The translations under genes were made by a program, and so were the position numbers. This document shows, piece by piece, positions 1-9,631 of a stretch of DNA of 64,000 bases (position 1 is the stretch's first letter; each line of letters begins with the position of its first letter). Source of the DNA: Sphingomonas sp. HMP9 (GTDB lineage: Bacteria; Pseudomonadota; Alphaproteobacteria; Sphingomonadales; Sphingomonadaceae); NCBI RefSeq assembly GCF_013374115.1, contig NZ_AP022673.1, positions 248,001-312,000 of the forward strand, written 5' to 3'. Under the pieces are notes generated by a model that saw only the letters and a list, made by a program, of their open reading frames with translations, did no database searches and was not told the DNA's origin.

Positions 1-147
1 GGCTGCCTCGGAACGTCGCAATGCCGAAATGGCTCTGGCGGGACGCTAGCGCTGACGGCCGGGTGGTGAGACACTAGCCGCGGGATGGTCTCTGTTCGAT
101 AGCATGGCCGTCCGATCCGGTAGGTCGCGAGACCGGCCGACGCTCGA

Positions 148-1128
148 TCAAGCGAAATCGAAGACGCCGCCGGCCGGGGCCGCGATGAACCGGTCGGGCG
201 CGATGGCGGCTGCGGATAGCGCCTCGGCCAGCGCCGTTTGCGGCGCATCGCGTGCTTCGTCGGTCAGCTGGAAGGTACCCCAGTGGATGCCGAGCGCCCG
301 TCTGGCGTCGACCTCGGTGAAGATCCGCACCGCTTCGTCGGGATCGACATGCTGTCCGGCCATGAACCAGCGCGGGGCGTAGGCGCCGATCGGGATCAGC
401 GCGACGTCGGGCGCGCCGAGCCGCTCGCGGATCTGGCCGAAGATCGCGCCATTGCCGTAAGCGGTATCGCCCGTGAACCAGATCGCGCCGGCGGGCGTGT
501 CGAGCCAGTGGCCGGCCCAGAGCGCCATTCTGACGTCGCTCGGCCAGCGGTTCGCCCAGTGATAGGCGGGCGTGATCGTCGTGGTGATATCGTCGTGGAT
601 CGTCAGGCGGTCCCACCAGTCGCCGACGACGCATCTGGCGTCGGGCACCGCGGCGCGCAGGATCGTATCGTTGCCAAGCGGCAGAGCGAACAGGGGCGCG
701 TGTGCTGCCTGCAGCCTGCGCAGGGTGGCGACGTCGAAATGATCGTAATGGCAGTGGCTGATGAGCACCACGTCGATCGGCGGCAGGTCGTCGAAGGCGA
801 TCCCGGGCGCTGCCACGCGCCTGGGTCCGGCGAACGCGACGGGGCTCGCGCGCTCGGACCAGACCGGATCGGTCAGAATGTTGCGCCCGGCCACCTGGAT
901 CAGCAGCGACGCGTGCCCGATCATCGTGATGCGGATGCCGTCGACGCGCGCGTCGGGCTTGGCAGCTGTGACCTGCACCGAGCGCGGCCATGTCGACGCG
1001 CCGCGCGCCAGCTTCCACCGCAGTACGTCGCCAAGCCCGTGATCGGTCGGCGCCTGCCCCGGATTGAAGAACCGGAGGCCATCGAAATGGTCGGACGGGG
1101 GACCCTGATAGTAGCGGTTCTGCGGCAT
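148..1128 (-). CDS. MBL-fold metal-dependent hydrolase
   Basis: A 326-residue protein with the metallo-beta-lactamase signature SHCHYDHFD at residues 124-132, where two His, an Asp and a His supply the metal ligands. Further ligands are likely in FTGDTAYG and the C-terminal GIHWGTF. The overall layout (N-terminal FFNPG segment, then the MBL core) matches the family of N-acyl-phosphatidylethanolamine phospholipase D-like and UlaG-like hydrolases, usually annotated only as MBL-fold hydrolase. The substrate cannot be told from sequence. I placed the start at the ATG giving MPQNRYYQG, because a longer in-frame extension upstream is Arg/Gly-rich and unlike the family. No signal peptide is visible, so it is probably cytoplasmic. 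It lies just downstream of the S9 peptidase gene on the same strand. Confidence 0.85.
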   Translation of the reverse strand: MPQNRYYQGPPSDHFDGLRFFNPGQAPTDHGLGDVLRWKLARGASTWPRSVQVTAAKPDARVDGIRITMIGHASLLIQVAGRNILTDPVWSERASPVAFAGPRRVAAPGIAFDDLPPIDVVLISHCHYDHFDVATLRRLQAAHAPLFALPLGNDTILRAAVPDARCVVGDWWDRLTIHDDITTTITPAYHWANRWPSDVRMALWAGHWLDTPAGAIWFTGDTAYGNGAIFGQIRERLGAPDVALIPIGAYAPRWFMAGQHVDPDEAVRIFTEVDARRALGIHWGTFQLTDEARDAPQTALAEALSAAAIAPDRFIAAPAGGVFDFA

Positions 1129-1166
1129 GCGCCTGCCTATCCCGAAGTCCCCCGGCCGCCCAGATG

Positions 1167-3077
1167 CTACTTGGCGTTCTTCACGTATTTGTCGAACCAC
1201 GCGATCGATCGCTGGCGGACGTCCGCGGACTGGTCGGGGCCCGTCACGCAATGGCCCGCGTCGGGATAGATCACCAGGCTGACGGGGACGTTGCGATCCT
1301 TCAGCGCGTGCCACCATTCGATCGACTGGGTCGGCGGCACCTCGATATCGCGCTCGCCGACATAGATGAACGTGGGCGTTTGGGCGGTTTTCGCGTGATA
1401 GATGGCGGAGACGTCCTCATACGCCTTCATGTCGTCGTACATCGACTTGCCGAAGAACGGCAGCAGCCACTGGTCGATGCCGTTGGTGCCGTAATAGCTG
1501 ACCCAGTTCGACAGGCCGGCCCCTGCGACGATCCCCTTGAAGCGGTTGGTCTGCGTGTTGGCCCACATTGCCATGAACCCGCCATAGCTGCACCCGCCAA
1601 GGCCGAGGCGCTTGTCGTCGACCGGTGCCACCGCCTCGACCGCATCGACGCCGGCCAGCACGTCGCGCAGATCGCCACCGCCGAAGTCGTGCTTGTTCGC
1701 CGCGGTGAACGCCTCGCCCTGTCCGTAGCTGCCGCGCGGATTGGGCAGGAAGACGTAATAGCCAGCCTTGACCAAAGCGGCGTTGAGCGAGGTTGGATAG
1801 AGATACGCAGGCGTCGAGGCCGCCGATGGGCCGCCATGGACGATCGTGATCATCGGCGCCTTCCCGGTCGGCGCGACGCGGGGGGCGAGGAGCCAGCCCT
1901 GAACGTCGTATCCCTCGTTCTTCCAGCTGATGCTGCGCGCGGCGGCGAGCGCGGGCATCGCGTCGTTATCATGCGTGATCTGTTTGACGCCCTGGTCCCG
2001 AGATCCGAGCGGACCTGCGTAGATGGCCGGTGCGTGCTCGTAATCCTGCACTACCGCAGCGGCGATCCTGCCGTCGGCGGAGAACACCGCGCGGCCATCG
2101 CCTGCGGTCGAGCTTGCCGGCTTCGCAAAGCCCGGCACGACCGGCTGGCCGGGGGTGAGCGTGCCGAACTGCATCTGGTCGCCCGCCAGCGTCACCGTGC
2201 GAAGGCCGCCGCGGGTCCAGGCGATCGTCGTCACGGTCGACTTGGCGCCAGCCGTGACGTTGCGCGGGGTGCCGCCCGCCAATCCGACCGTGAAGACGTC
2301 GCCGCCGATCGAGCCGAAATCGCTCATCAGGCCACCCACATACGCGACGGTGCGGCCATCGGGCGACACCCGCGGCTGGTTGATCTGCGTCGTCGGCCTG
2401 GCGATCGAGCGGACCGCGCCGGTCTGAGCATCGATTGCGTCGAGCGTCGCGACCCACCAATTGTTGTCGCCATTGCCGAGCGCGGTGGTCGCGACGAAGC
2501 CGCGGCCGTCCGGCGTCCAGTCATATTCGTAGACGTAGCGACCCGCGGGCGAGAGCGGTCTGACGGCGGTCGTCGCCTTGGCGATGTCGAATACGGCGAG
2601 GCGCTGCTCATCGCTCTTCTCGCCGATCTCGCCGATCATCCGGACACCGGCCTGCGTCGCACCCGATTCCTTGGCGGCGCCCAGCGTCACCAATAGCGCG
2701 ATACGCGTGCCGTCGGGCGACACGCGCGGGGTCTGCGCGATGCCGGCGATGGTCGCGACGGTGCGTGTCGACTTGGCATCGGCATAGGTCAGCCGGACGG
2801 TGCCTGCGGCGCTGTCGCGGACCAGGAACACCAGGTCGCCATTGGGCGCGAACGTCAGCCCCGTATAGCTGCATGTCGCGCATGGATCGATCGTCCGCAT
2901 TACGCGCCCGTCGGTGACGCTGCGCAGCGTCACTACCCCGTGTGCGCCGCTGCTCTCGACGGTCGCGGTGCGATCGCCCGCGGGAGACAGCGCGAGCCCG
3001 CCATATTGGTGAAGCGTCTGCGCCGACACAGGCGCGGCGGTGGCAAGGATAAGGGCAGCGGTGACGGTAAGGCGCAT
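1167..3077 (-). CDS. Secreted S9-family peptidase (prolyl oligopeptidase-like)
   Basis: This 636-residue protein begins with a clear Sec signal peptide (MRLTVTAALILATAAPVSAQ), so it is periplasmic or secreted. Residues of about 30-390 are a beta-propeller with repeated 'SPDG' blades. The C-terminal alpha/beta hydrolase domain carries the nucleophile motif GGCSYGGF (Ser near 497), an Asp in GERDIEVPP (about 575) and a His in DAGHC (about 607). This is the arrangement of dipeptidyl-peptidase/acylaminoacyl-peptidase-type S9 enzymes, which cleave short peptides. Cleavage specificity is not deducible. It is one of three S9 peptidases in the window, together with an M28 aminopeptidase, which suggests peptide scavenging as a nutritional trait. 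Confidence 0.9.
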   Translation of the reverse strand: MRLTVTAALILATAAPVSAQTLHQYGGLALSPAGDRTATVESSGAHGVVTLRSVTDGRVMRTIDPCATCSYTGLTFAPNGDLVFLVRDSAAGTVRLTYADAKSTRTVATIAGIAQTPRVSPDGTRIALLVTLGAAKESGATQAGVRMIGEIGEKSDEQRLAVFDIAKATTAVRPLSPAGRYVYEYDWTPDGRGFVATTALGNGDNNWWVATLDAIDAQTGAVRSIARPTTQINQPRVSPDGRTVAYVGGLMSDFGSIGGDVFTVGLAGGTPRNVTAGAKSTVTTIAWTRGGLRTVTLAGDQMQFGTLTPGQPVVPGFAKPASSTAGDGRAVFSADGRIAAAVVQDYEHAPAIYAGPLGSRDQGVKQITHDNDAMPALAAARSISWKNEGYDVQGWLLAPRVAPTGKAPMITIVHGGPSAASTPAYLYPTSLNAALVKAGYYVFLPNPRGSYGQGEAFTAANKHDFGGGDLRDVLAGVDAVEAVAPVDDKRLGLGGCSYGGFMAMWANTQTNRFKGIVAGAGLSNWVSYYGTNGIDQWLLPFFGKSMYDDMKAYEDVSAIYHAKTAQTPTFIYVGERDIEVPPTQSIEWWHALKDRNVPVSLVIYPDAGHCVTGPDQSADVRQRSIAWFDKYVKNAK

Positions 3078-3251
3078 CGAGGGCTCCGGCAGAACAGCGG
3101 TTACCCCTGCTTAGCGCGTCGCGGACCTGCGGCAAGCGGGTGTCGTGTCCGGGCCATGGAGATGACGGCCTCCAAAACCTGATCCGCCCTTGCGTCGAAT
3201 CCTGCAACGTCCCACTTCGCAAACGAGGAACAACCGGAGCGGAGAAACCGA

Positions 3252-4133
3252 ATGACCGAGACCGCCGAATACACGCCGCCCAAGGTCTGGACCTGGAACA
3301 AGGACAGCGGGGGCCGGTTCGCCAGCATCAACCGTCCGATCGCCGGCGCCACGCACGACCAGGACCTGCCGGTCGGCAAGCACCCGCTCCAGCTCTATTC
3401 GCTGGCGACGCCCAATGGGGTGAAGGTGACGGTGATGCTCGAGGAGTTGCTCGCAGCCGGGCACACGGGCGCCGAATACGACGCCTGGCTGATCAAGATC
3501 ATGGACGGCGACCAGTTCGGCAGCGGCTTCGTCGAGGCCAACCCCAATTCGAAAATCCCCGCGCTGGTCGATCGCAGCGGCGCAAGTCCGATCCGGGTCT
3601 TCGAATCCGGCTCGATCCTCGTCTATCTCGCCGAGAAGTTCGGCGCGTTCCTGCCCACCGATGCCGCCAAGCGCGCCGAGGTGCTGTCGTGGCTGTTCTG
3701 GCAGATGGGGGCGGGGCCGATGCTGGGCGGCGGCTTCGGGCATTTCTACGCCTATGCGCCGGTGAAGATCGAATATGCGATCGACCGCTTCGCGATGGAG
3801 GTTAAGCGGCAGCTCGACGTTCTCGACCGACGTCTGGGCGAGAGCGAGTATCTCGGCGGTGACGACTATTCGATTGCCGACATGGCGGTGTGGCCTTGGT
3901 ACGGCGCCTTGGTGAAGGGGCTGGTATATGATGCCGCGCAGTTCCTTCAGGTTGACGACTATAAGAACGTCCTGCGCTGGACCGATCTGATCGCCGCAAG
4001 GCCCGCGGTGATGCGGGGGCGGATGGTCAACCGCGTGATGGGCGAGCCTTCGAGCCAACTCCCCGAACGCCACGACGCCGGCGACTTCGACACGCGGACG
4101 CAGGACAAGCTCGACGCTGCAGCGGCCGAGTAG
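3252..4133 (+). CDS. yghU: Glutathione-dependent disulfide-bond oxidoreductase (YghU-type GST)
   Basis: A 293-residue glutathione transferase-fold protein that follows E. coli YghU closely along its length: the N-terminal VWTWNKDSGG segment, LPVGKHPLQLYSLATPNGVKV, NPNSKIPAL, RVFESGSILVYLAEKFG and GGGFGHFYAYAPVKIEYAI are all recognisable. YghU-type enzymes bind two glutathiones and reduce disulfides such as 2-hydroxyethyl disulfide, with weak peroxidase activity. They lack the usual GST catalytic Tyr/Ser. The ATG start has a GGAG-type ribosome binding site about ten bases upstream. No signal peptide is present, so it acts in the cytoplasm. It stands alone between two minus-strand peptidase genes. 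Confidence 0.93.
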   Translation: MTETAEYTPPKVWTWNKDSGGRFASINRPIAGATHDQDLPVGKHPLQLYSLATPNGVKVTVMLEELLAAGHTGAEYDAWLIKIMDGDQFGSGFVEANPNSKIPALVDRSGASPIRVFESGSILVYLAEKFGAFLPTDAAKRAEVLSWLFWQMGAGPMLGGGFGHFYAYAPVKIEYAIDRFAMEVKRQLDVLDRRLGESEYLGGDDYSIADMAVWPWYGALVKGLVYDAAQFLQVDDYKNVLRWTDLIAARPAVMRGRMVNRVMGEPSSQLPERHDAGDFDTRTQDKLDAAAAE

Positions 4134-4244
4134 CGCTTGTTCCCGACGCGGCAGGGTATCCTAAGACGCGGTCGAGTGACGGTCGCCTATGAGTGCCGAA
4201 CGTCTCGCCGGTCGCGGGCTTTCGGACCGCGACCGGCACCTCGA

Positions 4245-6692
4245 TTACTTCTTCGCGGTCGTTGTCGCTACCGTCGATCCGCTCTGTTTCGGCTTGACGT
4301 AGCGGTCCAGCCAGTCGGTCATCTGCCACAACGTTTCCTCGGTCGACTCCAGCGCGCGATAGCCATGCGGCTCGTTGGGCAGGACGACGTAGCGGACGGT
4401 CGCGCCATTGCCCTTCAGCGCCGCGTACATGCGCTCGGACTGGATCGGGAAGGTGCCGCTATTGTCGTCTGCGCCGCCATGGATCAGCAGGATCGGCGCC
4501 TTGATCCGGTCGGCATAGGTGAACGGGCTCATCTCGGTATAGGTCGGCGTCGCCTGCCAATAAGTACGCTGCTCGGCCTGGAAGCCGAACGGCGTCAGCG
4601 TGCGGTTATAGGCGCCCGATCGCGCGATCCCGGCGCGGAACAGATCGGTATGCGCGAGCAGATTGGCGGTCATGAACGCGCCGTAGCTGTGCCCGCCGAC
4701 CGCCATGCGGCTGCGGTCGCCGACGCCCAGTTTGACCACCGCGTCGACCGCCGCCTGCGCATCCTGCTGCAATTGTTTCACATAGGTATCGTTGGCTTCC
4801 GCACCGCCTTCGCCGATGATCGGCATCGACGGGTTGTCGAGGATCGCATAGCCCTGAGTCAGCAGGAACAGGTGGCTGATGCCGCGCGGGCGGACGAACC
4901 GGTTGCCCTGATCGACCGTCTGGCCGGCGACCTTCGCGTCGGTGAACTCCGCCGGATACGCCCAAAGCAGCGTCGGCAACGGCCCGTCGCGTTTCGCGTC
5001 GTAGCCGGCGGGTAGATACAGCGAGCCCGACAGCGGCAGTCCGTCGGCGCGGGGATAGGTGATGGTGCGCTGCGTGACGCCGGCGAAGACCGGGGCGGGA
5101 TCGGCGAAGGCGGTGACGGGCTTGGCACTGCTCCCCTTCACGTCGCGGATCATGTAGTTGGGTGCAAGCTTCGCGCTCTCACGCCGCGTCAGTATCCGCT
5201 GCCCGCGCGCGTCGATCAACGCGACGACCGTCTCGTAATACGGCGCCTTGGCGGTCCACAGCCGCGTCTGTTCGCCCCCGGCCAGCGGCATCGTCGCCAG
5301 GAAGGGGAACGCCCCCGCTTTCGTCGCGCCGTCGCCGGTGACGTACACGCCGTCATGCGCGGGCGTGAAGCGCATCACCGGCTTGCCGGCAGCATTCTCC
5401 TCCACCATCGGGACGCCGGGATCGCCATATTGATCCTGGTAGTTACGCGTCAGCACCGCTCGGGTCGGTCCCGGTCGCGACGGCGCGACGGCGATGCGAT
5501 GTTCGGTGCGCGTGCGCCATTCACGATCGATCACCAGCGCGAAACCATCGTCGCCCCATATCGTCGTCGCGTAGCGGGCCGGGGTCTGCGCCAGTTCCAC
5601 CGGCGCGGCGTCGAACGGCGCGGCCTGCATCATCACCTTGTCGTGGAACGCGATCTTCGCGCGCGGATTGCCGCCGTCCAGCGCCTCGGCCCAGACGAGC
5701 GTCGCCGGTGCATCCGACCGCCAGACCGCCTCGCGCGGCCCCTTGAAGGTGGCGTCGAAATCGACCGGCAGATCGTCGGCGAGCGGGCGATCGGCCAGTG
5801 TCTTCACCGGTTGGCCCGCGATCGTGGATACGGCGATCTCGGTCGGGAAGAAACGGGCGGGCAGCAGGTAGGAATAGGGTCGCTTGAGCCGCTCGGTCAG
5901 GAGGTAGCGACCGTCCGGGGAGACGCTGAAATCGGTAAACAGGCCCGGCGTGCCAATCGGCTGTGCAGCGCCGGCGAGATCGATCCGGACCAGCTGGCCC
6001 GTAAAGTAATGGTCGAACAAGGCCTCGTCATGTGCATCGCCGAGGAGATCCTCATAGGTCCGCGCCGCCGAGGTGCGGCCGGCGCTTTCCTGGATCACCG
6101 GGCCGGTCGGCGTAGTGTTCGCGACGGGTGCCGCGCCGCGACCGGCGGGCACGGTATAGGCGACCAGCGCCTTGCCGTCCGGCATCCAGACGAAGGGTGT
6201 CCCGAACGTGCCGTTCAGCCCCCGGGCAACCGCGCGGGCGCTGCCGTCGCGCTCGGCGATCCAAAGCGACAGGCCGTCGGCGTCTTGCGCGTAGAAGGCG
6301 AGGCGGCTGCCGTCGGGCGACCAATCGGGCGCGGCGAAGCGCAAGCCGGCAGGCAGCTTGACCGCCACGGTCCGCCCCGAGCCCACGTCCTTGAAGCTGA
6401 GCGCGTTCAGCCACTGGACGCGCACCTCGGCCTGACCGTTGGTGGCGGGATCGATGCGGTAGCCGCCCAGGCGCAGGATCGGTTTCGACAGATTGGCGAT
6501 CGAGGGCAAATTCTCGCGCCCCAGGATGGCAAGCGTGCGGTGATCGGGGCTGACGGCGACGCCCGGCGTGGGCGGCGCTTCCAGCGCCTTGGCGATCGCA
6601 TCGGGCGCGCGGTGATAGGCGCTGCCGCCGGGCGTCTGAGCGAAGGCGGTGGTGGTGAGGAGCAGGGCAATCAGACAGACACCGGCGCGCAT
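4245..6692 (-). CDS. Secreted S9-family peptidase, large type
   Basis: An 815-residue exported protein with the signal peptide MRAGVCLIALLLTTTAFAQ. A long beta-propeller region (about residues 30-560) precedes the hydrolase domain, with nucleophile motif GGHSYGAFM (Ser near 667), Asp in HGGADDNSG (about 740) and His in PNEPHGYRA (about 776). The length and the GHSYGAFM form resemble the glutamyl-endopeptidase-like subgroup of S9 rather than DPP IV. It has a lysine-rich C-terminus. It is not homologous along its length to the other minus-strand S9 gene nearby, so the two are separate family members and not a recent duplication. Confidence 0.88.
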   Translation of the reverse strand: MRAGVCLIALLLTTTAFAQTPGGSAYHRAPDAIAKALEAPPTPGVAVSPDHRTLAILGRENLPSIANLSKPILRLGGYRIDPATNGQAEVRVQWLNALSFKDVGSGRTVAVKLPAGLRFAAPDWSPDGSRLAFYAQDADGLSLWIAERDGSARAVARGLNGTFGTPFVWMPDGKALVAYTVPAGRGAAPVANTTPTGPVIQESAGRTSAARTYEDLLGDAHDEALFDHYFTGQLVRIDLAGAAQPIGTPGLFTDFSVSPDGRYLLTERLKRPYSYLLPARFFPTEIAVSTIAGQPVKTLADRPLADDLPVDFDATFKGPREAVWRSDAPATLVWAEALDGGNPRAKIAFHDKVMMQAAPFDAAPVELAQTPARYATTIWGDDGFALVIDREWRTRTEHRIAVAPSRPGPTRAVLTRNYQDQYGDPGVPMVEENAAGKPVMRFTPAHDGVYVTGDGATKAGAFPFLATMPLAGGEQTRLWTAKAPYYETVVALIDARGQRILTRRESAKLAPNYMIRDVKGSSAKPVTAFADPAPVFAGVTQRTITYPRADGLPLSGSLYLPAGYDAKRDGPLPTLLWAYPAEFTDAKVAGQTVDQGNRFVRPRGISHLFLLTQGYAILDNPSMPIIGEGGAEANDTYVKQLQQDAQAAVDAVVKLGVGDRSRMAVGGHSYGAFMTANLLAHTDLFRAGIARSGAYNRTLTPFGFQAEQRTYWQATPTYTEMSPFTYADRIKAPILLIHGGADDNSGTFPIQSERMYAALKGNGATVRYVVLPNEPHGYRALESTEETLWQMTDWLDRYVKPKQSGSTVATTTAKK

Positions 6693-6851
6693 TCGAATTC
6701 CTTTGTCTCTGGCGTCAGATCGTCTGGCGCCAGGGATCGGCAGCCAAACGCTTGATCGAGAGCCTGGAACTTACGGGAGTTTCGGCATCGGGCAAGGTGT
6801 TGGACCGAGCCTGGAAATCTCGTCCGCCTCAATGCGGTCCAGCGTCAGCCG

Positions 6852-7457
6852 TCATGCCGCGTCGTCCGAAACTTTCGTCGGACGGCCGAATAGTTTCCAC
6901 CCTAGCAGCCCGGCGACCAGCAGGCCGACGATCACCCAGGTCAGATTGCCGAGCAGGCTGGCGATCGTCTGAACCTGGTCGCTGAAGGCGCGGCCCAGCG
7001 AGACGTAGATCAGCAGCCAAAGGACTTCGCCCGCGACGTCGAGGACGATGAATCGCATCCACTGGTATTCGGTCAGTCCGCTGGTGACGTTGATCCATGG
7101 TCCAAGCGGGCCGATCAGCCACCGGCTGAAGAAGATGCCCCAACCCGCCCATTTGCGTGAATATGCTTCGGCTTGCTCGACCTTGTCCGCCCCGCCGATC
7201 CGCTTCGTGACCGCAGCGAGCAAGGGCCGGCCGCCATATCGTCCGAAGGCGTAGCCGATCTGGTCGCCGACGATCGCGCCGGCGGCGCCTGCAAATACCA
7301 CAGGCCAGAATGCGAGCTCCCCCTGCGCGACGAACGACCCCATCGCGACCAACGTCAGCGAGCTGGGGAACGGCATCCCCGCCGCAGCGAGGATCATCGC
7401 GCCGAACAGCGCGGGGAGCCCGTAGGTCGTCAGCAGTTCAAGCAGCTGGTCGGTCAT
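6852..7457 (-). CDS. DedA-family (SNARE-associated) membrane protein
   Basis: A 201-residue polytopic membrane protein of the DedA/VTT family. Typical features are the N-terminal hydrophobic segment, the re-entrant stretch AAAGMPFPSSLTLVAMGSF, the GAIVGDQIGYAFGRYGG motif, and the conserved FFSRWLIGPLGPWINVTSGL segment. DedA proteins act in the inner membrane, and several are undecaprenyl-phosphate or phospholipid flippases that also support membrane potential. The start MTDQLLELL overlaps the stop of the upstream gene (ATGA), which supports translational coupling. A longer upstream reading frame is only read-through of that neighbour. Confidence 0.9.
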   Translation of the reverse strand: MTDQLLELLTTYGLPALFGAMILAAAGMPFPSSLTLVAMGSFVAQGELAFWPVVFAGAAGAIVGDQIGYAFGRYGGRPLLAAVTKRIGGADKVEQAEAYSRKWAGWGIFFSRWLIGPLGPWINVTSGLTEYQWMRFIVLDVAGEVLWLLIYVSLGRAFSDQVQTIASLLGNLTWVIVGLLVAGLLGWKLFGRPTKVSDDAA

Positions 7458-7843
7458 TTCGCGGGCGACGACGACGACGGTGACGGCATGAACGGTCGCG
7501 GGGGCGGGCCGGGCGCCGGGTAGGGCGGCCGCGCGTGGACGATCGCATATTTCAGTTTCGCCTCGATCTGGTTCATCGAGCGCCCGCTCTCCCGGGCGAT
7601 CCGGCCGAGCGGACGACGGTCCGGCATCGGCGGCAGGTTCAGCGCCTGGTGCAGGACGTGCGGCGGGACATGATACGAATGCGCGACATAGCCTATCGTC
7701 ATCCATCGCTCGATCGGCTCGTCGCGGTGCGCGTTCCAATAGATCGCGTCGCTAACCGTCCTGACCGCGTGATATCCGGTGAAGGCTATCACGACGACGA
7801 ACAGTGCAATCAGGACTCTTCGCCAACGTCGATTCTGGGTCAT
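7454..7843 (-). CDS. Hypothetical single-pass membrane protein
   Basis: A 129-residue protein of unknown function. After a short basic N-terminus (MTQNRRWRR) comes one membrane segment (VLIALFVVVIAFTGYHAV), then a soluble region of about 80 residues with IGYVAHSYHVPPHVLHQAL and a helical IARESGRSMNQIEAKLKYAI stretch, and a proline-rich tail. The middle part has the look of a small helix-turn-helix-like region, but I cannot assign it to a family. Its stop overlaps the dedA-family start by four bases, so the two genes form an operon. A role with the DedA protein is plausible but not shown. Confidence 0.6.
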   Translation of the reverse strand: MTQNRRWRRVLIALFVVVIAFTGYHAVRTVSDAIYWNAHRDEPIERWMTIGYVAHSYHVPPHVLHQALNLPPMPDRRPLGRIARESGRSMNQIEAKLKYAIVHARPPYPAPGPPPRPFMPSPSSSSPAK

Positions 7844-7898
7844 TCGAGTGCGATAGGCGCGCCGAGTGCGGCGATCAACGCGCCATGATCGACGCGCC

Positions 7899-8354
7899 TC
7901 AGCTGGCGGGAACGTCCTCAACCTGATCGAGATAGGCCGCATAGCCTTGCTTGGCCATTTCCGCGCGTGGGACGAAGCGCAACGCCGCCGAGTTGATGCA
8001 GTAGCGCAGTCCGCCGCGGCTGCGGGGACCGTCCTTGAAGACGTGGCCGAGGTGACTGTCGCCGTGTGTCGAGCGCACTTCGGTGCGCGGGATCAGCATC
8101 GACCAGTCGCGCTTGGCGGTCACGCTGGTGGGTTCGATCGGCCTGGTGAAGCTGGGCCAGCCGCAACCGGACTCGTATTTGTCGGCGCTAGCGAACAGCG
8201 GTTCGCCCGAGACGATGTCGACGTAGATCCCCGCGGCCGTCGTGTGCAGCAGCGCGCCGGTGCCGGGACGCTCGGTGGCGTTTTGCTGCGTTACGCGGAA
8301 CTGCTCCGGGGTCAGCGCGGCGACGGCGGCATCGGTCTTGCTGTAGCTGGTCAT
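7899..8354 (-). CDS. msrB: Peptide-methionine (R)-S-oxide reductase
   Basis: MsrB (151 residues) reduces the R-epimer of methionine sulfoxide in proteins using thioredoxin. Visible family signatures are [21 protein letters not shown], the catalytic segment [10 protein letters not shown] and [11 protein letters not shown] with the catalytic Cys. One Zn-binding CxxC pair seen in many MsrBs appears absent here (positions are occupied by other residues), which is common in a subset of the family. I chose the ATG giving MTSYSK because GGAGG lies six bases before it. A TTG two codons upstream would sit directly on that ribosome binding site. Confidence 0.93.
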   Translation of the reverse strand: MTSYSKTDAAVAALTPEQFRVTQQNATERPGTGALLHTTAAGIYVDIVSGEPLFASADKYESGCGWPSFTRPIEPTSVTAKRDWSMLIPRTEVRSTHGDSHLGHVFKDGPRSRGGLRYCINSAALRFVPRAEMAKQGYAAYLDQVEDVPAS

Positions 8355-8434
8355 GAACAACCTCCGTTGACCGGCATGTGGTACGTCGCGCCGAAAATTC
8401 GAGGTGTCATGGCGCTTGGGCTGGCGATGCGTGT

Positions 8435-9631
8435 TCAGCTGATCGGAACGGAAGGCAGCGTGCCCTCGAACCGTGTCCTACCGGGTGATGACTGTGCGAG
8501 GCCGAGATCGCCGTTGTGGCCGCGGAATATCTGCCGAGCGAGCGCCAGACCTACACCCGTGCCCTCGCTCTTGGTGGTGAAGAAGGGGCGGAAAATGTCG
8601 GCTTGGTTTCCGGCTGGAATACCCGGGCCGGTGTCAGTGATCGTGAACTGCGTTTGGCCGACGCGGGCGGAAATGGACAGCGTGACCCGCGTATCGGGCC
8701 ACGCGTGCAACGCCTCGGCTGCGTTCTGCAACACGGCCCAGAGCGCTGCCGTCAACTGATCCGGGTCCACCAGCAGATAGGCAGGTGCCTCTAGCATGTC
8801 AGTCGTAAACGCGATCGTCGGCCACCGCGTCGTGAACAAGGCTGCCAGATCGCTGACGAACCCGGCCACGGGAACCCGCACCGCGGAAGGGGCAGGCAGC
8901 TTCGCCAAGGCACGGTAGCTTTCGCCGAAGCGGTGCAGGCTGGCGGCACGGCGCGCGACCGTCTCGACCGCGTCGCGCACCTTGGGCAGCATCGGATCCG
9001 GATCGTCGAGCATCGCTACCGCGGTCTCGGCCAGCGAGGCGATCGGGGTGAGGGCGTTGACGATCTCGTGGCTCAAGACCTGGACGAGTTCGCGCAACGC
9101 GGCGGCCTCGGCGGCCTTCAGTTCGGCATCGATGTCGATCAGCGCGCCGATCCGCGTCATCCGCCCGGCGAGGACGAGGTCGCTTGTGGCCAACGCAAAG
9201 CTCCGCATGTCGACGTCATGGCCGATGTCGATCGTGGTGGTCCGACCGGGGCGGGTATCGGCGAGCGCGGTAACGAGCCCCTCGGGCGGATCGGCGACGA
9301 GGTCGCCTGCGCCAAGCAATCGCCGCGCGGCGCGGTTGACGGCGCGCAACCGGCCGTCGTCGAACGCGACCAGGGGCGCGGGCGACAAATCGAGATAGGC
9401 GTTCAGGCGCCGCCGTTCCTCGTCTCCGGCAGAGGCGGCCGGGAGTGGTGGCGCCGGCGTCGGGGCGCGCTGACCCGTGTCGACCAGGTTGAGCGCGGCG
9501 ATCCAGATCGCGATCATCGCCGCCAACAGCGCGGTGGCATACAGACCGCGCGTCGCGGCGACCGCACCACCGGCACCGGCCGCGGCGATCACCAGCGCGC
9601 GAACCGCCGCGCGAGTCCGGTCAGAGGCCAT
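8435..9631 (-). CDS. Sensor histidine kinase (NtrB/NtrY-like)
   Basis: A 398-residue membrane sensor kinase. The N-terminus has two closely spaced hydrophobic helices with almost no periplasmic loop, followed by a PAS-like segment (about 65-150). The dimerisation/phosphoacceptor box is [13 protein letters not shown] (His near 187). The ATPase domain has the N-box QNAAEAL, the G-box DTGPGIP and the lid [12 protein letters not shown]. The '[11 protein letters not shown]' form is typical of NtrB/NtrY-type kinases. The small sensor region suggests it detects a membrane-associated signal, perhaps via the neighbouring exporter. Its 5' end overlaps the 3' end of the response regulator gene by 11 bases, so they are co-transcribed and are presumably a cognate pair. 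Confidence 0.9.
   Translation of the reverse strand: MASDRTRAAVRALVIAAAGAGGAVAATRGLYATALLAAMIAIWIAALNLVDTGQRAPTPAPPLPAASAGDEERRRLNAYLDLSPAPLVAFDDGRLRAVNRAARRLLGAGDLVADPPEGLVTALADTRPGRTTTIDIGHDVDMRSFALATSDLVLAGRMTRIGALIDIDAELKAAEAAALRELVQVLSHEIVNALTPIASLAETAVAMLDDPDPMLPKVRDAVETVARRAASLHRFGESYRALAKLPAPSAVRVPVAGFVSDLAALFTTRWPTIAFTTDMLEAPAYLLVDPDQLTAALWAVLQNAAEALHAWPDTRVTLSISARVGQTQFTITDTGPGIPAGNQADIFRPFFTTKSEGTGVGLALARQIFRGHNGDLGLAQSSPGRTRFEGTLPSVPIS

Noticed and set aside
8352..8360. TTG start two codons upstream for msrB
   Set aside because: It would place the start directly against the GGAGG ribosome binding site; the ATG has correct spacing.
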